Source of the DNA: Theobroma cacao
Lineage: Eukaryota > Streptophyta > Magnoliopsida > Malvales > Malvaceae
Length of the DNA: 64,000 bases
Direction: 5' to 3'
NCBI RefSeq assembly: GCF_000208745.1
Contig: NC_030856.1
Location: forward strand, 5,400,049 to 5,464,048
The position numbers and the translations under genes are program-made. Positions 35,212 through 46,545 of this stretch are shown piece by piece. The notes beneath the pieces were generated by a model that saw only the letters and a list, made by a program, of their open reading frames with translations, did no database searches and was not told the DNA's origin. The first letter of the stretch is position 1. Each line of letters begins with the position of its first letter.

Positions 35212-36290
35212 CTGTGAATGGATAAACTCAACTGGTATTGTTAGTTTTTGGAATCTATACTCGTGTATAACTCTTGCAAGCTGATCTGAAGCCAACACTT
35301 ATAAAAATATTAAAATATAATACTTCAAGATACTTGAATTTCTAACAATTAAATGATTGTGCAATGCAATCTTGCAAAATTAAATTAACTTACAAACACT
35401 TCTGTGCTGATATTAAGTTAATAAGGCACTGACCCATTACTTAAGTTAAATTCCATTTGTTTAGGTTAAACCTGCCAAAATCATGTTACCTATTTCTTTT
35501 TAAACCTCCTAAAACACCCCACTAGTACCTGACCCATTAGTTGAAGTCCAACTTACAAATAATATAACCGTTCACATCTATTGGCACTAAAAAAATCTAA
35601 AGACATAATACTTAAATAATTTTTTAAATTATTCAAAAGAATTTAAATAGGTTCTTATTATTTTATTACAAGTTCATATGTTCTTATTTTGAGTCAAAGA
35701 AACTATTATAATTAATGATTGATTTAATTAAACTATTATTTATTATTTTATATTCATATGATGTTAATGTAATATACTTACACATGTCATAATGAATGAC
35801 AAAATGATGTTGATATGACTTGATAATATGATCATTTATCATTTTTAACTTTTAACATTAATACTAGGTGAGTATAAAATTACAAGTGATATTTTACTAA
35901 TAACAATTATTGAACCATTAGTTATAAAAATTTATTTAATTAAAAAATAAATTTAATTATTTTTTTTGAATTATTGAGAAATTTTTTTGAGTATTATGCC
36001 AAATCTTTAACTTTCTTTTTTCTTTTTTCAACATGAGAGAAAGTCAAGTCACCGACACTCAGTCCCTAAAATATATTGGATACTCTGATATGAAGTGTTT
36101 CTTTGTTTTCTTTTCATGCAGTCTCAAGGTTTGGATGCTTCTTTGAAATAGCTTAAACAGAGCATAAGAGACATAGACACTAATCAATCACACTCGACTA
36201 AAAACATGAAGTGAGTTTTAAAATATTTACAAGATAATGATTATTTTATTAGAATTTGAATTAAAATAATCCTAGGATATATATATATAT
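35212..36290. other. GH3-C intron 2 remnant
   Basis: AT-rich intron sequence shared with GH3-B and GH3-D, ending in an AT microsatellite (36270-36291) after TCCTAGGATATA. The exon-like fragment at 36122-36214 lies inside it. Confidence 0.75.
36122..36214 (+). pseudogene. Exon-like fragment in GH3-C intron 2, copy 3
   Basis: Same 93-base exon-like frame with AG acceptor. It carries the same TAG after SQGLDASLK as copy 1 at 18996, linking copies 1 and 3 by descent. Antisense to GH3-C. Confidence 0.5.
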
Positions 36291-36739
36291 ATGAAAAACA
36301 AATCTTTATTGGAGATATCTTCACGTCTCTTTTTGATAAAATGGTTACTTGATGTTTCTTGTGGCATGCACTGTTTTTTTATTCATTTTGGCCTCATTCC
36401 CATATATATAAATAAAACAAAATTGTATGTATCACCTTTTGCAAGGTTGGAAATTCAAAGTTGTGATCCCCTAAGCAAAAGCTTGCTAGACTTGGTAGAC
36501 AACTTAGCTGCAAATACAGGAGAGATGCCAACTGAGTTAACAGTAAGAGATTTCATAGTGTAGGAATGGAGAGAAACAAGAGGTTTATGGAGAGGTTGGT
36601 GTCGGTTTTTGTCAATAACATCCCGGAAAAGCGTGGACGGAAGCTGGTTGCAAAGGGTATTTGAAAGGTACGATGACGTGAAGGATATCTTCCTTGCAAA
36701 AAAACGAAGCTGGGCAGGGAAGAGATTCGGGTTTGTGAT
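36291..36739 (+). pseudogene. LINE-ORF1-like RRM protein relic, 5' piece
   Basis: From ATG at 36567 the frame reads MERNKRFMERLVSVFVNNIP, an RRM start with an RNP2-like VFVNNIP. After a one-base insertion near 36630 another frame gives GIFER-type sequence and DVKDIFLAKKRSWAGKRFGF, the RNP1 region. Plant proteins of this kind, often labelled SC35-like, are the first ORF of LINEs and have a DUF4283-like domain after the RRM. The upstream 270 bases (DLVDNLAANTGEMPTELTV) recur at 51304 and may be 5' untranslated. The RRM is cut at RNP1 by the LTR element at 36740 and resumes at 45458. Confidence 0.72.
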
Positions 36740-37681
36740 TGTAAAGGGGGTTCTTGTGATAGGGAGAGGAAGCGTTGCAAACAAGTAAAAGGATATGCCA
36801 AAGGTAGCAGAGAGGAAGATTGAAGCAATTCCTGAAATACTAAGTGCTGTGATAGGTAGAAGACAATAAAAAGAGACTTAAAGAGACTTAGAGAGTACAA
36901 GATAATTAAAGAGAGAATTTAAAGAGAGAAGCTCTCAAGTTGAGAATGTGTTAGCTTAGAGAGGGAGAGAAGAGTCCTTCCAAATGAATTGTGAGGCTCT
37001 ATATATAATGCTAAAAGTGGCGGTTACATAAGAATGGGCTTTAATGCGCCTAATGAATGACATTATTATGAAGAATATTAATGTAAGTAACCGTTACTAT
37101 AATTGGATGTAGTAAGACTTGTTCTAAAGTAAAAGTAATAGAAAAGAGATGTATAAGAATAGGTACAAGAGAAGAAGCTGTACGAGAATAGGTACAAGAG
37201 AATAAGCTGTACATGAATAAGTATACGAGAATAAGGTAAGAGGGTGAAACACTTGTACTTTAGGAAAGGGTTAAGAGGAAGACCTCTTAACTACCTCCAT
37301 ATCTGAACCATCAAGCCAAACTCTCTGGAACATCCCAAGATGAAAGTAACCCATGAATTTTGCCACTTATTCCGAGTTGCTTTCACTGTCATCCAAGTGA
37401 AGTGGTTATTCTATTCGAAGTAGTTGTTTTACTTGCATTAATCGTTTCATATGGAGTAGTGTTCTATTTATTCTAGTTATTCTGCGTTAAGTAGCACTTC
37501 ACTTATTCTGCGTGAAGTAGCATTTCACTTGTTCTACTTATTCTGCGTGAAGTAGCACTTCAGTTGTTTTACTTATTCTACGTGAAGTAGCACTTCACTT
37601 GTTCTGGTTGTTCTCTGTACAACATTATATTGTAACGTAATTCTTTAGAGTAATAATATTAACTAAAATTTAGTATCTACA
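36740..37681 (-). repeat. 3' LTR of the LARD-like element
   Basis: 942 bases. Pairs with 44530-45457. It holds a tandem hairpin array (37476-37605) and, at 37010-37015, a TATATATA box in the region expected for the promoter. Confidence 0.88.
37476..37605. repeat. Tandem hairpin array in the LTR
   Basis: Four to five imperfect units of about 35-38 bases built on GCGTGAAGTAGCACTTCAC, whose core GTGAAGT-AGC-ACTTCAC is a 7-bp-stem hairpin. The matching array in the other LTR is at 45253-45378. Confidence 0.8.
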
Positions 37682-37693
37682 TTTTGCCCCCTA
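37682..37693 (-). other. Polypurine tract
   Basis: On the minus strand TAGGGGGCAAAA lies immediately before the 3' LTR start TGTAGATAC. This is the second-strand priming site. Confidence 0.8.
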
Positions 37694-37699
37694 CATAAG

Positions 37700-39085
37700 A
37701 ATTTATTGTTAAAAATAATTCTTATGTATTAATTTAAAGTAATTTTTTTTGTACTATAACGTATTGTACTGTATCATTTTGAGCAGTAATGCTTTGGGCA
37801 GTATTGTTTTAGACAGTAACACTTTAGCCAGTAATACTTTAGGTAGTAACATGTTACTATCTTGTGTAAGGTGTAATACTAATTTGTTTTTGTAATGTCA
37901 ATATCTTTTTGTAATATTTGATTGATTATGCAATAATATTTAATGTCTTTCGTAATATTTGATTGCATTTTTTTTAATTTCAATATCTTTTGTAATATTT
38001 TATTGATTATGCAATAATATTTAATATCTTTTTCATAAAAATCTTGATTCTATTTGTAATATTTTATTAATTATGCAATAATATTTAATATCTTTTCCAT
38101 AAAAACCTTGATTCTATGTGGCTTATAAATATCAAGTTACTAAGAACAATTTTCTTCATTCATATTCAAAGTAAAGCAAAATAAATTTTAGAGTAAAGTC
38201 GATTCTTTTACGAATCTTTTCAAATAAGTAAGTTTTTTTTCTTATTTATATATATATTTTAATTTTGTTTTCAATCAATTGACTTAATTAGTTGAATTTT
38301 TCTTACTTGTTGCCACCTGCATGAAATTTTTTTTTAATTAAAATATGAGAAAAAAAATTTAATTATGAAATATTTTAATTATAGAAGAAAATCACAAAGC
38401 AAGAATATTTATGTTACTCTAACTTTGTTTCAATCCTTTATTTACTTGGCTCGTTGCACGGTAGGTATGATTTTTGTTTGTTTTTGAATCTTACAGTTTG
38501 GAGTAATAGGTTTCTTGATTTTTTTTTTTTTGAAGTATAGTTCATTGTTTGATTTTAGCATATAGTGTTTAATAGGAAAGAGAAATATTAGAATAAAGAA
38601 AGTAAGAAAAGAATAAAGTGAACGACATGTTAACTAGAGAGAGAAATACTAGAATAAAGAAATAAACTAATAGACGCATAAAAACTAGCAAAAGCTCCAT
38701 GTCTTTTTTTTTTAATATAAATTGATTTTGACTTGTATCATGTTTTGGTGCAGCTTTTACTTAAGGTTTTTTTTTTTTTCCAATTGAAAGTTAACCTGAT
38801 GTAGCCTAATGTAGCCTTAGAAAAGTGAAAAAAAGAACTAAATAAATGCTGAAGCAAAAAGACCAAACAAAGGCTGACTAACTTGTCAAAAATTTTCTTT
38901 TTTTTTTATTTGTTGGTAGCAAAAAGCTGCAAGTTGTAATAATCATTTTTTTTATTTATATAAAGAACACGTTTTTAACTTTGGAACAATTTATTGGCAA
39001 CCAAAAGTCGCCAGCTGCATATATATATATATATAGAGGGGGTTTACTTTGGAGGAGTTTGTAGCGGCAAAGCTGCAAGTTGCAG

Positions 39086-39120
<35 letters not shown>

Positions 39121-40200
39121 GGGAGTGTACTTTGGAGCAGTTTGTAGCGGCAAAAGTTGCCGACCAAATTTTTTTTTTATAAAGAAGATGGCTTTACTTT
39201 GGAGCCACGAGCTCTTTTGAATAGAGCAATGGAGCTCGCGGTGTGCCGCAAGCTCTTTTAATTAGAGCTCGCGGTATGTGCCACGAGTTGCTTCCATTAG
39301 AGCTCGCGGTACATGCCGCGAGCTACTCTAATTTGAACGATTTTTTTTAAATTTTATAATAATAATTTTTTTTTAGTTGACTCTCTTTTTTTTTGTGTTA
39401 TAATTTATTATTTTATTTTAATGTATAGTTTTTGATAGAAAAAATATTAAAATAAAAGAAATGAGTAAAGGTTGAAGTGAAAGGAGTAAATAAAAGTTAG
39501 TGCATGTCAACTTTTGATAAAAAGGTAAAAACTAAAATAATTAATAAATAAATGAACAAAAGGTAGCACATGTCAAACCTTCGTTTCTCCTCTTATTTAT
39601 TAGCAGCACAAGCTGCGTTTCTTGTGTTTTTTTTTTAATGTATAGGACTTGACTTTTGTAGGACTGTTTTTGATTTTAGTGTTACTGTAGAACTTGCGAC
39701 ACAAACTGAAGTATAGAAGAGAACTTTGGAAACAGTACCTTTGTTCTAACCTTAAGACACGCCATAGCTTTCATTTTTTTTTATTTTACTTGGTTTTGGT
39801 GCTAAAGCTTGTGGCTTGTGCGGCACCTTTGTTTTGAAGCTTTATTTTGTCCTCGCGATTTAACGCAAGTTATTTCTATTGAAGCTCGCGGCATATACCG
39901 CGAGCTATTTCTTTTAAAGCTCACGGTTTATGCCGTAAGTTATTATTATTATTATTTTATTATTTTATAATTTTTAATTATTATATTATTTTTATTTAAA
40001 GTTATAATTTTTTTTAAGTTTTACTTATTTATTATATATATTTATATTGCATATATAAAAATAATAATATCAAAATTTATAATTTTGATAAGTTTTATTT
40101 GTGATTTTTTATGCATAATAAATAAATAAAAATAAAAAAATTATTGAGTATGTATACTTATCTCTTTTTCCATGATCATGTTTATAGATAACTTTTTTCA
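37700..40200. repeat. LARD interior: short tandem repeats and GCTCGCGG hairpins
   Basis: No gene. Contents in order: a 17-18-base tandem repeat around GCAGTAATGCTTTGGG (37782-37855); a repeated AATATTTAATATCTTTT block (37880-38105); a duplicated block with long TATA runs and CTTTGGAG-AGTTTGTAGCGGCAAA (39005-39175); and hairpins of AGCTCGCGG with a 6-base loop and CCGCGAGCT (perfect at 39301-39324 and 39883-39906, worn copies around them). Confidence 0.75.
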
Positions 40201-40208
40201 TCATCCTC

Positions 40209-43091
40209 TATGCCTAGGACGCGTGTCCCTTCGAAGATCAATTATGGTGAGCCTGAAAGGGCTGCAACAAGAAAGAAAATCACTGCACATAAAAGGAAGA
40301 ATAGTGATTCCAAATTAATTGCTCCTAAGAAAATTAGAGTAGGAAAGAGTGGTGAAGTTCCTCTTGTTCCTGAAAATTGAGAAGATGAAATTATTAGAGA
40401 AAGACAAAAAGATCATTTTTGGGAAGAGGTTCGTGCCAGACAGGTTGACGAACATCCCTCTGAGTCTGTTGGATATGATTGGAATCGTCTATGCTCAGAA
40501 GCACCTCCTCATAGAAGAAGTGGTATTTCAGGACAATCTATTTTGAAATTCAAGTTTGAATGTGGTGAGTTTCCCCTTTCTGCTAATAAGTTAGGCTCCG
40601 ATTCTCAATTTCTTCATGGTTGGGATGAATGGGTAACTAAGGTATTGAAGAATCCTTCTTATGTTAAACTTCTCTCTTCTGCTAGGATACTTGATGCTAT
40701 ACGTATCACTTCCAAGCTCAATATTCGTAGAGAAAAAAGGATGGATGTGTGGTGTGCTATTCTTGCGAGGTGGAGCACGTTTTCTCATAATATGATTACT
40801 GCATGGAGGGAATTTACCTTCACTCTGGAAGATGTATGTGTTCTCTTGGAGCTTCCTTGTATAGGAAAGGATGATTTTCAGTCTATTAAGCTTTCTGAAG
40901 AAAAGGTATGTACTCGAGACTTTTTCTTCGATCTACTTAGGAGTCTGAGTAAAACTTCAAAGGTTGCACGATTCTCCAATTGGATAGGGTTTTTTATAAA
41001 AAGTTCAATGCTAAGGGAATTGAGATTGGTTCTCCTGAGTACCCAGACCATAAGTATGAGCTAGTAGCTTTAATAATTTTTTGGTTGGCATGACATGTAC
41101 TCCTAGGGTGTCCAGATAATGGTATCTCTTCAGCAGTTGTTCCTTTAGCAATAAAAATTGTTAAAGGAATACATTTTCCTCTTGCTCCACTGTATTTAGG
41201 ATCACTATATAAGAGATTAGACTTGTTCCAACTCAAAACTGTTGAGTCAGCTGGGCGTTATAAAGTTTTGACTTATGTGGATGCTTCCTTCATTCAAATG
41301 TGCTTATGGGAAAAGTTTGGTACTTGCGCTCCCGTGCCTAATACATATCCTTTTGCATCTTTTTCTGTGAATAACCCTTTATCTAGGAACAACTTTAGAG
41401 CTTGGGCATGGCATGATCGACTCCCGAGAGGTAATGTTCTTGAAGTAATGGATGTGACAAAAAAATTCAATCCCAGACCTTATGTGCTGCCCATAAATGG
41501 ATTTGATGATCTTGAAATTTATTATAATCGCCACCCTCTGCAGTCTGGAAGAATGAGTTCACAAGGTATTAACTTTTGTGTGTGGGTTCACAGTTCCCAA
41601 TTGCCATCTATGATTGAGAGTTCCAATTCAGGTGGAGATAGAAATATTCTTTCTGTTGAGGTATATTCTCCTTTTAGAGTGGCACGCCAATTTGGGTTTG
41701 ATCAACCAGCTTCGCCTGACTCTTTTTCAACTATCAGTTTTTCTTTTTGCGTTTCTTCATTCCTCATGGCGGGACTTCAACTCTGTTTAGATAAACTTAA
41801 GAGTTGTACTGTCCCAGCTTTTGATAGAGTTGGTGCTCATACTTCTGGATGGTTTGCTTATTGGATGGAGTATGTTGCATAATGGAGATCTTTTATAATG
41901 CCTTTGACTAATCCCAAAGCTTGTCTCTACACTCCTCCTATAAGTAACTTCGATGTATCCTTACGTTTGATTTCTCTAAAAAAGAAAAGAAATGTAAATG
42001 AAGAAGAAGATGATGCTCCTTGCGCTCTTACTCATCAAACAAAACATGTGCATCGAAAAGTAAGTTCATCATTTACTTCTTCTTCTTCTACCTTTTTTTT
42101 TTTAAATTCATTTCCTCATCATTCTTTTTTTTTTTGTAGAGAGAAACAACTACGAGAGTAGAACTTAACTCGATTGAAGAGGAAGAGACTTTTGAAGCTG
42201 AGACTGAGGAAGAATCATGTGACTTTGAACGTAGTGATGAATTTGATGATGAATCAATTGATGTTGATAAAGCTGAAGTTGAGGGTGAGCCAACCCCTTT
42301 TGATGATTTCATTGATTTGGATGTTTTATTTCCAATTCATGTTCAGAGCTCTACCATGAACCAGGTATAAACATATTACTATGTTACTCCGATTGATGTT
42401 GTTCCATTCTTTTTTTTTTTTAAATTAAGATTGTTCTTACTCCACAGGCTATTCGAGATGAGGTTGTTCCTGACACTGAGATTATTCCTACTGTTGAAGT
42501 TGTTCCTGAAGCTACTCTAAATGTTGAGGTTATTCATGATGTTGGAGTTGATACTGACGATGTTAGAGCTATTCCAATGACTCCTTATGCTTCTTCCTCC
42601 CTAGTGCCAGAACACAGAGATGCAAGTAGTACTTCTGGCATTCAAGTAGCACATACTGAACAAAGTGGTAAGAAAGTTGACTTCCATGGTTTTCAAGTTT
42701 CATTGGAGTATGTGGCATACTTAGAGCATGTTTTCAATATAAAGGGAGAGTTTTGGAGTACCTCCTTTGTAAAGAACGTAGACGTCATCTGCTTAATGAT
42801 GGAAGTGTTGGGTAGAGCGTTAGCCATTTCCCATGCTCCACTAATGAGTACTTCACCAGAGGAATTGCAACGATGTTACAAGATTTCGATGATGCTTGTA
42901 ACTTTGGATTCAAGCTTGAGTGCCTTAGTGATTGTAGATCTAAAGCCAAGATTTTTCTTAACAAGTCTTCCTTGGAGAATGAGTTAGAAGACATTGCAGC
43001 GAAGATAGCTTTACTGAAAAAATGTGAAGCTGAAGTACAAGAACAATTAAATGTATTTGCCAATAATAACTCTTCTCTATGGAGTATGTAA
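40209..43091 (+). pseudogene. Plant mobile domain (PMD) gene, antisense inside the LTR element
   Basis: PMD proteins (MAIN/MAIL-related) are found as host factors and as passengers of plant transposons; the passengers' molecular role is unclear. Blocks: a basic N-terminal part (RKKITAHKRKN, 40261 on); PMD first half at 40543-41060 (FTFTLEDVCVLLELPCIG); PMD second half at 41110-41882 (LAIKIVKGIHFPLAPLYLGS, VLTYVDASFIQMCLWEKFG, AWHDRLPRGNVLEVMDV). The first exon ends at 42059 (GT at 42060) and is followed by an exon at 42140-42364, a Glu-rich acidic segment, and an exon from 42448 with a helical C-terminus (NELEDIAAKIALLKKCEAEV). Introns have proper GT-AG ends and keep frame. Damage: a stop near 40378, a shift near 41020-41060, a stop at 41089 region, TAA at 41880 and a shift near 42875. 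The gene was once spliced from the strand opposite to the retroelement. Confidence 0.82.
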
Positions 43092-43319
43092 TTGACTAGT
43101 CTTTTGCTTTTCCTTTACTCTTTTTGAAAGCTCATTTGAGCTAGTACTTCGCTATTGATATATCATATTTCTTTTTCTTTTGCAATAATAATAATGTTAT
43201 ACGCTTGTTGCATATGTGTTCACATTTAATATTATTGTATGTGGCCAAAAAGGAACTCTCAACTTTACATCAAGGAGATTAACTCTAACCTGATATGAAG
43301 GAGATTAATTCAACCCTTA

Positions 43320-43655
43320 AAATAAGTAAGCGTAATAGCTACAGTCAATTTGTGAGTAATAAGCTAGGGCCAAGAAATGAGCGATAAAGCTTACGGCCAA
43401 TAGCATAACATCATTACAACCAAATTATGAGCGATAAAGCTAGCAGTTGGAATGTGAATAATAAATTGTGGTCAAAGAATAAACGATAAAACTTGTGACC
43501 AAAAGAAGAATATCATTGCAGCCAAAATATGAGCGGTAAAGTTTGCGACTGAAGTAAGAATGATGAACTATGGTCAAAGAATAAGCGATAAAGCTTGCGA
43601 CCAATAGTATAACATAATTACAGCCTAAATATAAGCGATAAAGCTAGCGGCTGAA
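43320..43655. repeat. Minisatellite-like repeat in the LARD
   Basis: About three units of roughly 100 bases, each with two occurrences of a GAGCGATAAAGCT core (variants AAGCGATAAAGCT, GAGCGGTAAAGTT). Lies just downstream of the PMD gene. Confidence 0.7.
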
Positions 43656-43739
43656 TATGAATTTTTTTTTAATGTCAAATTGCAATTCATAAAGCGATGA
43701 AGAGTTAAAGTCATAGAAATAACATACATGAGTAGGAAG

Positions 43740-44500
43740 CGAGTTGTTCTGGACCGTGTTGTTTTCAATCAACAACTCTTCTGCTTGCATTTTCTTATGG
43801 AATATTCTTTTTTGAAAAAGATCTCTTCTTTCTCTACCTCTTCCTTAAATTGCATTCACTGTTGGAGTATTCTTTCTATCGAAGCGAGTAACTCCTTTTT
43901 GTTTGAGAACCGTATTATTGGTTCTTTGTGCCATTTCCACCAAGGTAGCAAAAGTTGGAAGAGGTAAATTCTGCTAGTGTAGCTTACACTTGTAAAACAT
44001 TTTTTTTGAATGCAAACTGTCACAAACTCCTTCTCATCATAAGACTCTTATATATCTAACTCCCTTTCTCTAAAGTGTAAGATGTATTCCATGAGGTCTT
44101 CTATGGACTTTTGATATTCTGTTCCCAAATCAAGGAGATTAACCTTCTCTTGAGTAGAGAAGAAAAACTCCTCCCTGAACATCCACATCAATTGTAGTTT
44201 TTCCATTTCCTTCATTCCCCTTAGTGTTTGTAACTAGAGGAATGACTTCGTCAGGTGCACTCTCATTAAAGTGTACAGATTGAGCTTGAAAAAAGGTGGA
44301 AGTGAAGGATGCAAGTTGAGATATGGTCTCCAACATCCGCCTATTGTTGTCTTCTAACATTTGCATTCTCTCTTAAGAAGCCTCAATCATTTTCATCAGC
44401 TTTTGGATGTAGGTGGGAATAGATGCATTTTGGTTACTAAAGGAACTGTCTATTTCTTCTAATAATGCAAAGTTTTTCTAGTAAGCTTTTACTTAATGCA
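43740..44500 (-). pseudogene. gag-like remnant of the LARD element
   Basis: Starting just inside the primer site, the minus strand reads in broken frames: MQMLEDNNRRMLETISQLAS (44366 on), then LFTQEKVNLLDLGTEYQKS, EDLMEYILHFRERELDI, a stop, and EKEFVTVCIQKMFYKCKL. The spacing of an I-x-x-F-R helix, a later E-K-E-F-V and C-I resembles the gag C-terminal half of Tat/Ogre-like elements. No zinc knuckle or protease follows. Confidence 0.5.
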
Positions 44501-44507
44501 ATCACTC

Positions 44508-44526
44508 TTCCCCAGTGGAGTCGCCA
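44508..44526 (-). other. Primer binding site, tRNA-Arg
   Basis: The plus strand reads TTCCCCAGTGGAGTCGCCA. Apart from one extra C it is the 3' end of plant tRNA-Arg (ACG type) plus CCA; the minus strand is thus its complement, TGGCGACTCCACTGGGG. It sits 3 bases from the 5' LTR. The tRNA identity is from memory of the family and can be checked against a tRNA set. Confidence 0.8.
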
Positions 44527-44529
44527 AAA

Positions 44530-45457
44530 TGTAAAGGGGGTTCTTGTGATAGGGAAAGGAAGCGTTACAAACAAGTAAAAGGATGTGCTAGAAGCAGCAA
44601 AGAGGAAGATTAAAGCAGTTCCTAAAGTACTAAGTGCTGTGGCAGGTGAAAGACAATCAGAAGAGACTTAAAGAGACTTAGAGAGTACAAGATAATTAAA
44701 GAGAGAAGCTCTCAAGTTGAGAATGTGTTAGCTTGGAGAGGGAGAGAAGAGTCCTTCCAAATGAATTGTGAGGCTCTATATATAATGCTAAAAGTGGTGG
44801 TTACATAAGAATAGGCTTTAATGCGCCTAATGAATGACATTGTTATGAAGAATATTAATGTAAGTAACCATTACTGTAATTGGATGTAGTAAGACTTGTT
44901 CTCAAGTAAAGGTAATAGAAAAGAGGTGTAAAAGAATAAGTACAAGAGAAGAAGCTGTACAAGATAGGTACAAGAGAAAAAAGTGCATGTGAATAAGTAT
45001 ACGAGAACAAGGTAAGAAGGTGAAACACTTGTACTTCAGGAAAGAAATAAGAGGAAGACCTCGTAACTACCTCCATATCTGAGCCACCAAGCCAAACTCC
45101 TCTGGAACATCCCAAGATGAAAGTAACCTATGAACCCTGCCACTTATTCCGAGTTGCTTTCACTATCATACAAGTGAAGTGGTTATTCTATTCAAAGTAA
45201 TTTTCTACTTGCATTAATTATTCCATATGGAGTAGTGTTCTATTTATTCTAGTTATTATGCGTTAAGCAGCACTTCACTTGTTTTGCGTGAAGTAGCGCT
45301 TCACTTGTTCTACTTATTCTGCGTGAAGTAGCATTTCACTTGTTTTACTTATTCTGCGTGAAGTAACACTTCACTTGTTCTGATTGTTCTCTGTACAACA
45401 TTATATTGTAACGTAATTCTTTAGAGTAACAATATTAACCGAAATCAAGTATCTACA
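44530..45457 (-). repeat. 5' LTR of the LARD-like element
   Basis: 928 bases, partner of 36740-37681, including its hairpin array at 45253-45378. Small indels and substitutions separate the two LTRs, so the insertion is not very recent. Confidence 0.88.
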
Positions 45458-45650
45458 ATGATATATGGAGAGGCCATGGAAGCAAGAAAGGCAGTGGCAG
45501 CGTTGAACGGGTCATGGCTTCTAGATCAACATAGGGGTGAATTTAGCAAAATATGGACAAACAGAAGAAAACCAGAGCAAAACAACAAGCAAGTGGTGGG
45601 AATATGGTGAGAAAGAACGTGGAACAAACAAAAAGAAACATATGCGCAGG
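45458..45650 (+). pseudogene. LINE-ORF1-like RRM relic, piece after the LARD
   Basis: Continues the RRM cut at 36739: YGEAMEARKAVAALNGSWLL, then LAKYG-like remnants and a Lys/Glu-rich tail (WWEYGEKERGTNKK). It aligns with 61880-62070. Ends at about 45650, where GH3 upstream sequence resumes. Confidence 0.72.
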
Positions 45651-46029
45651 AGTTAATTATTACAATCTTTAATTACGTGTTGTAACTTGCTTTGTCACAT
45701 CGTTCAAAAGTATATTATAAAAAACAACTTAGTAAAAAGAAAAAACATATAAAAAAAGTAAAGAAGGGAGAGGGTACTTTATGACATCCTTAAGCATTGC
45801 AGCTAGGAGCTTGTGCAATTGTGTTGCTTGAGTCATGGAGATCAAACAGAATGGAAATTTAATGAGTTTTTATAGAAAGTTAATAGAACTTGATTATGTG
45901 CTGTGCAGATGTAATTTATTGACAATTGAGAAAGTGTAAATTATATATTAAAAGTATACATCAAATGCTATAAGCTATAAAAGAATGAGGGTTAATTAGT
46001 TTTTTACTTTTTAATCACAAATTTTATTA

Positions 46030-46545
46030 GAATCTCACGTAATATTAGTTTGTTCTATTCATCAATTGAAGGTATATGTTATGGCTGTCATTTTAAAGTT
46101 TTAAGTGCTGCATAAAAAATTATTGACTAGTTATTAAGGGGAAGCAAGAAATCAAAAGAGCATTTGAATATTTAACAATAATAAGTCTATGCATCGAGAT
46201 CAAAGATTAGGGTTGAAATTCTTTTTTCTAATTAAAAAAATAAGCTAGAAACAAAAGGTAGAAAGAACAAATTTACCATTAATGGAACCCGGTGACAAGG
46301 TCAGTTAAAAAGATATCTGGTGACTTTCCACTTATGCTTGATATTTTGATCAGTAACAATGAAAACATTCTTTTTAAAAAGTTAGCTTGTTACATTGGCT
46401 ATTGAAGAAGCACTTTAGATATTCTGTTTCTGCATTTTAATTATCTCTTCCACTAACCGTTCTTGTATTTAATAAGCATTGGTGGTGAAGGTCTCCAAAA
46501 TCTCTAATCCAGCTTGGTAACTCTCTAATACCATCGAGCAGACCC
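46030..46545 (-). pseudogene. A-type GH3 exon 1-2 relic after GH3-D
   Basis: Decayed exon 1 (about 46545-46280; the region of ALEIFETFTTNA and the QCNK-LFK remnant) and decayed exon 2 (about 46115-46020). Same position relative to GH3-D as 26730-27420 has to GH3-B. Exons 3-4 are absent. Confidence 0.72.

Larger units (their letters stand above)
36740..45457 (-). mobile_element. Non-autonomous LTR retrotransposon (LARD-like) carrying antisense PMD gene
   Basis: 8718 bases oriented minus. LTRs are 45457-44530 (5') and 37681-36740 (3'); both begin TGTA and end TACA in element orientation. The 5-base flanks are GTGAT (36735-36739) and ATGAT (45458-45462), a one-mismatch target duplication. The primer site lies 3 bases inside the 5' LTR and matches the 3' end of tRNA-Arg. 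The polypurine tract TAGGGGGCAAAA abuts the 3' LTR. These signals resemble those of Ogre/Tat-type gypsy elements. The interior has a gag-like remnant next to the primer site, no protease, reverse transcriptase or integrase that I can see, hairpin-rich repeats, and an intron-containing plant mobile domain gene on the opposite strand. It therefore needs enzymes from elsewhere. Confidence 0.85.

Noticed and set aside
39005..39175. Tyr/Ile repeat open frames on both strands
   Set aside because: They translate TA microsatellites in the LARD interior.
44508..44526. Sequence matching the 3' end of tRNA-Arg
   Set aside because: Only about 19 bases, with no other tRNA arms, and positioned at the edge of an LTR. 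It is a primer binding site, not a tRNA gene.
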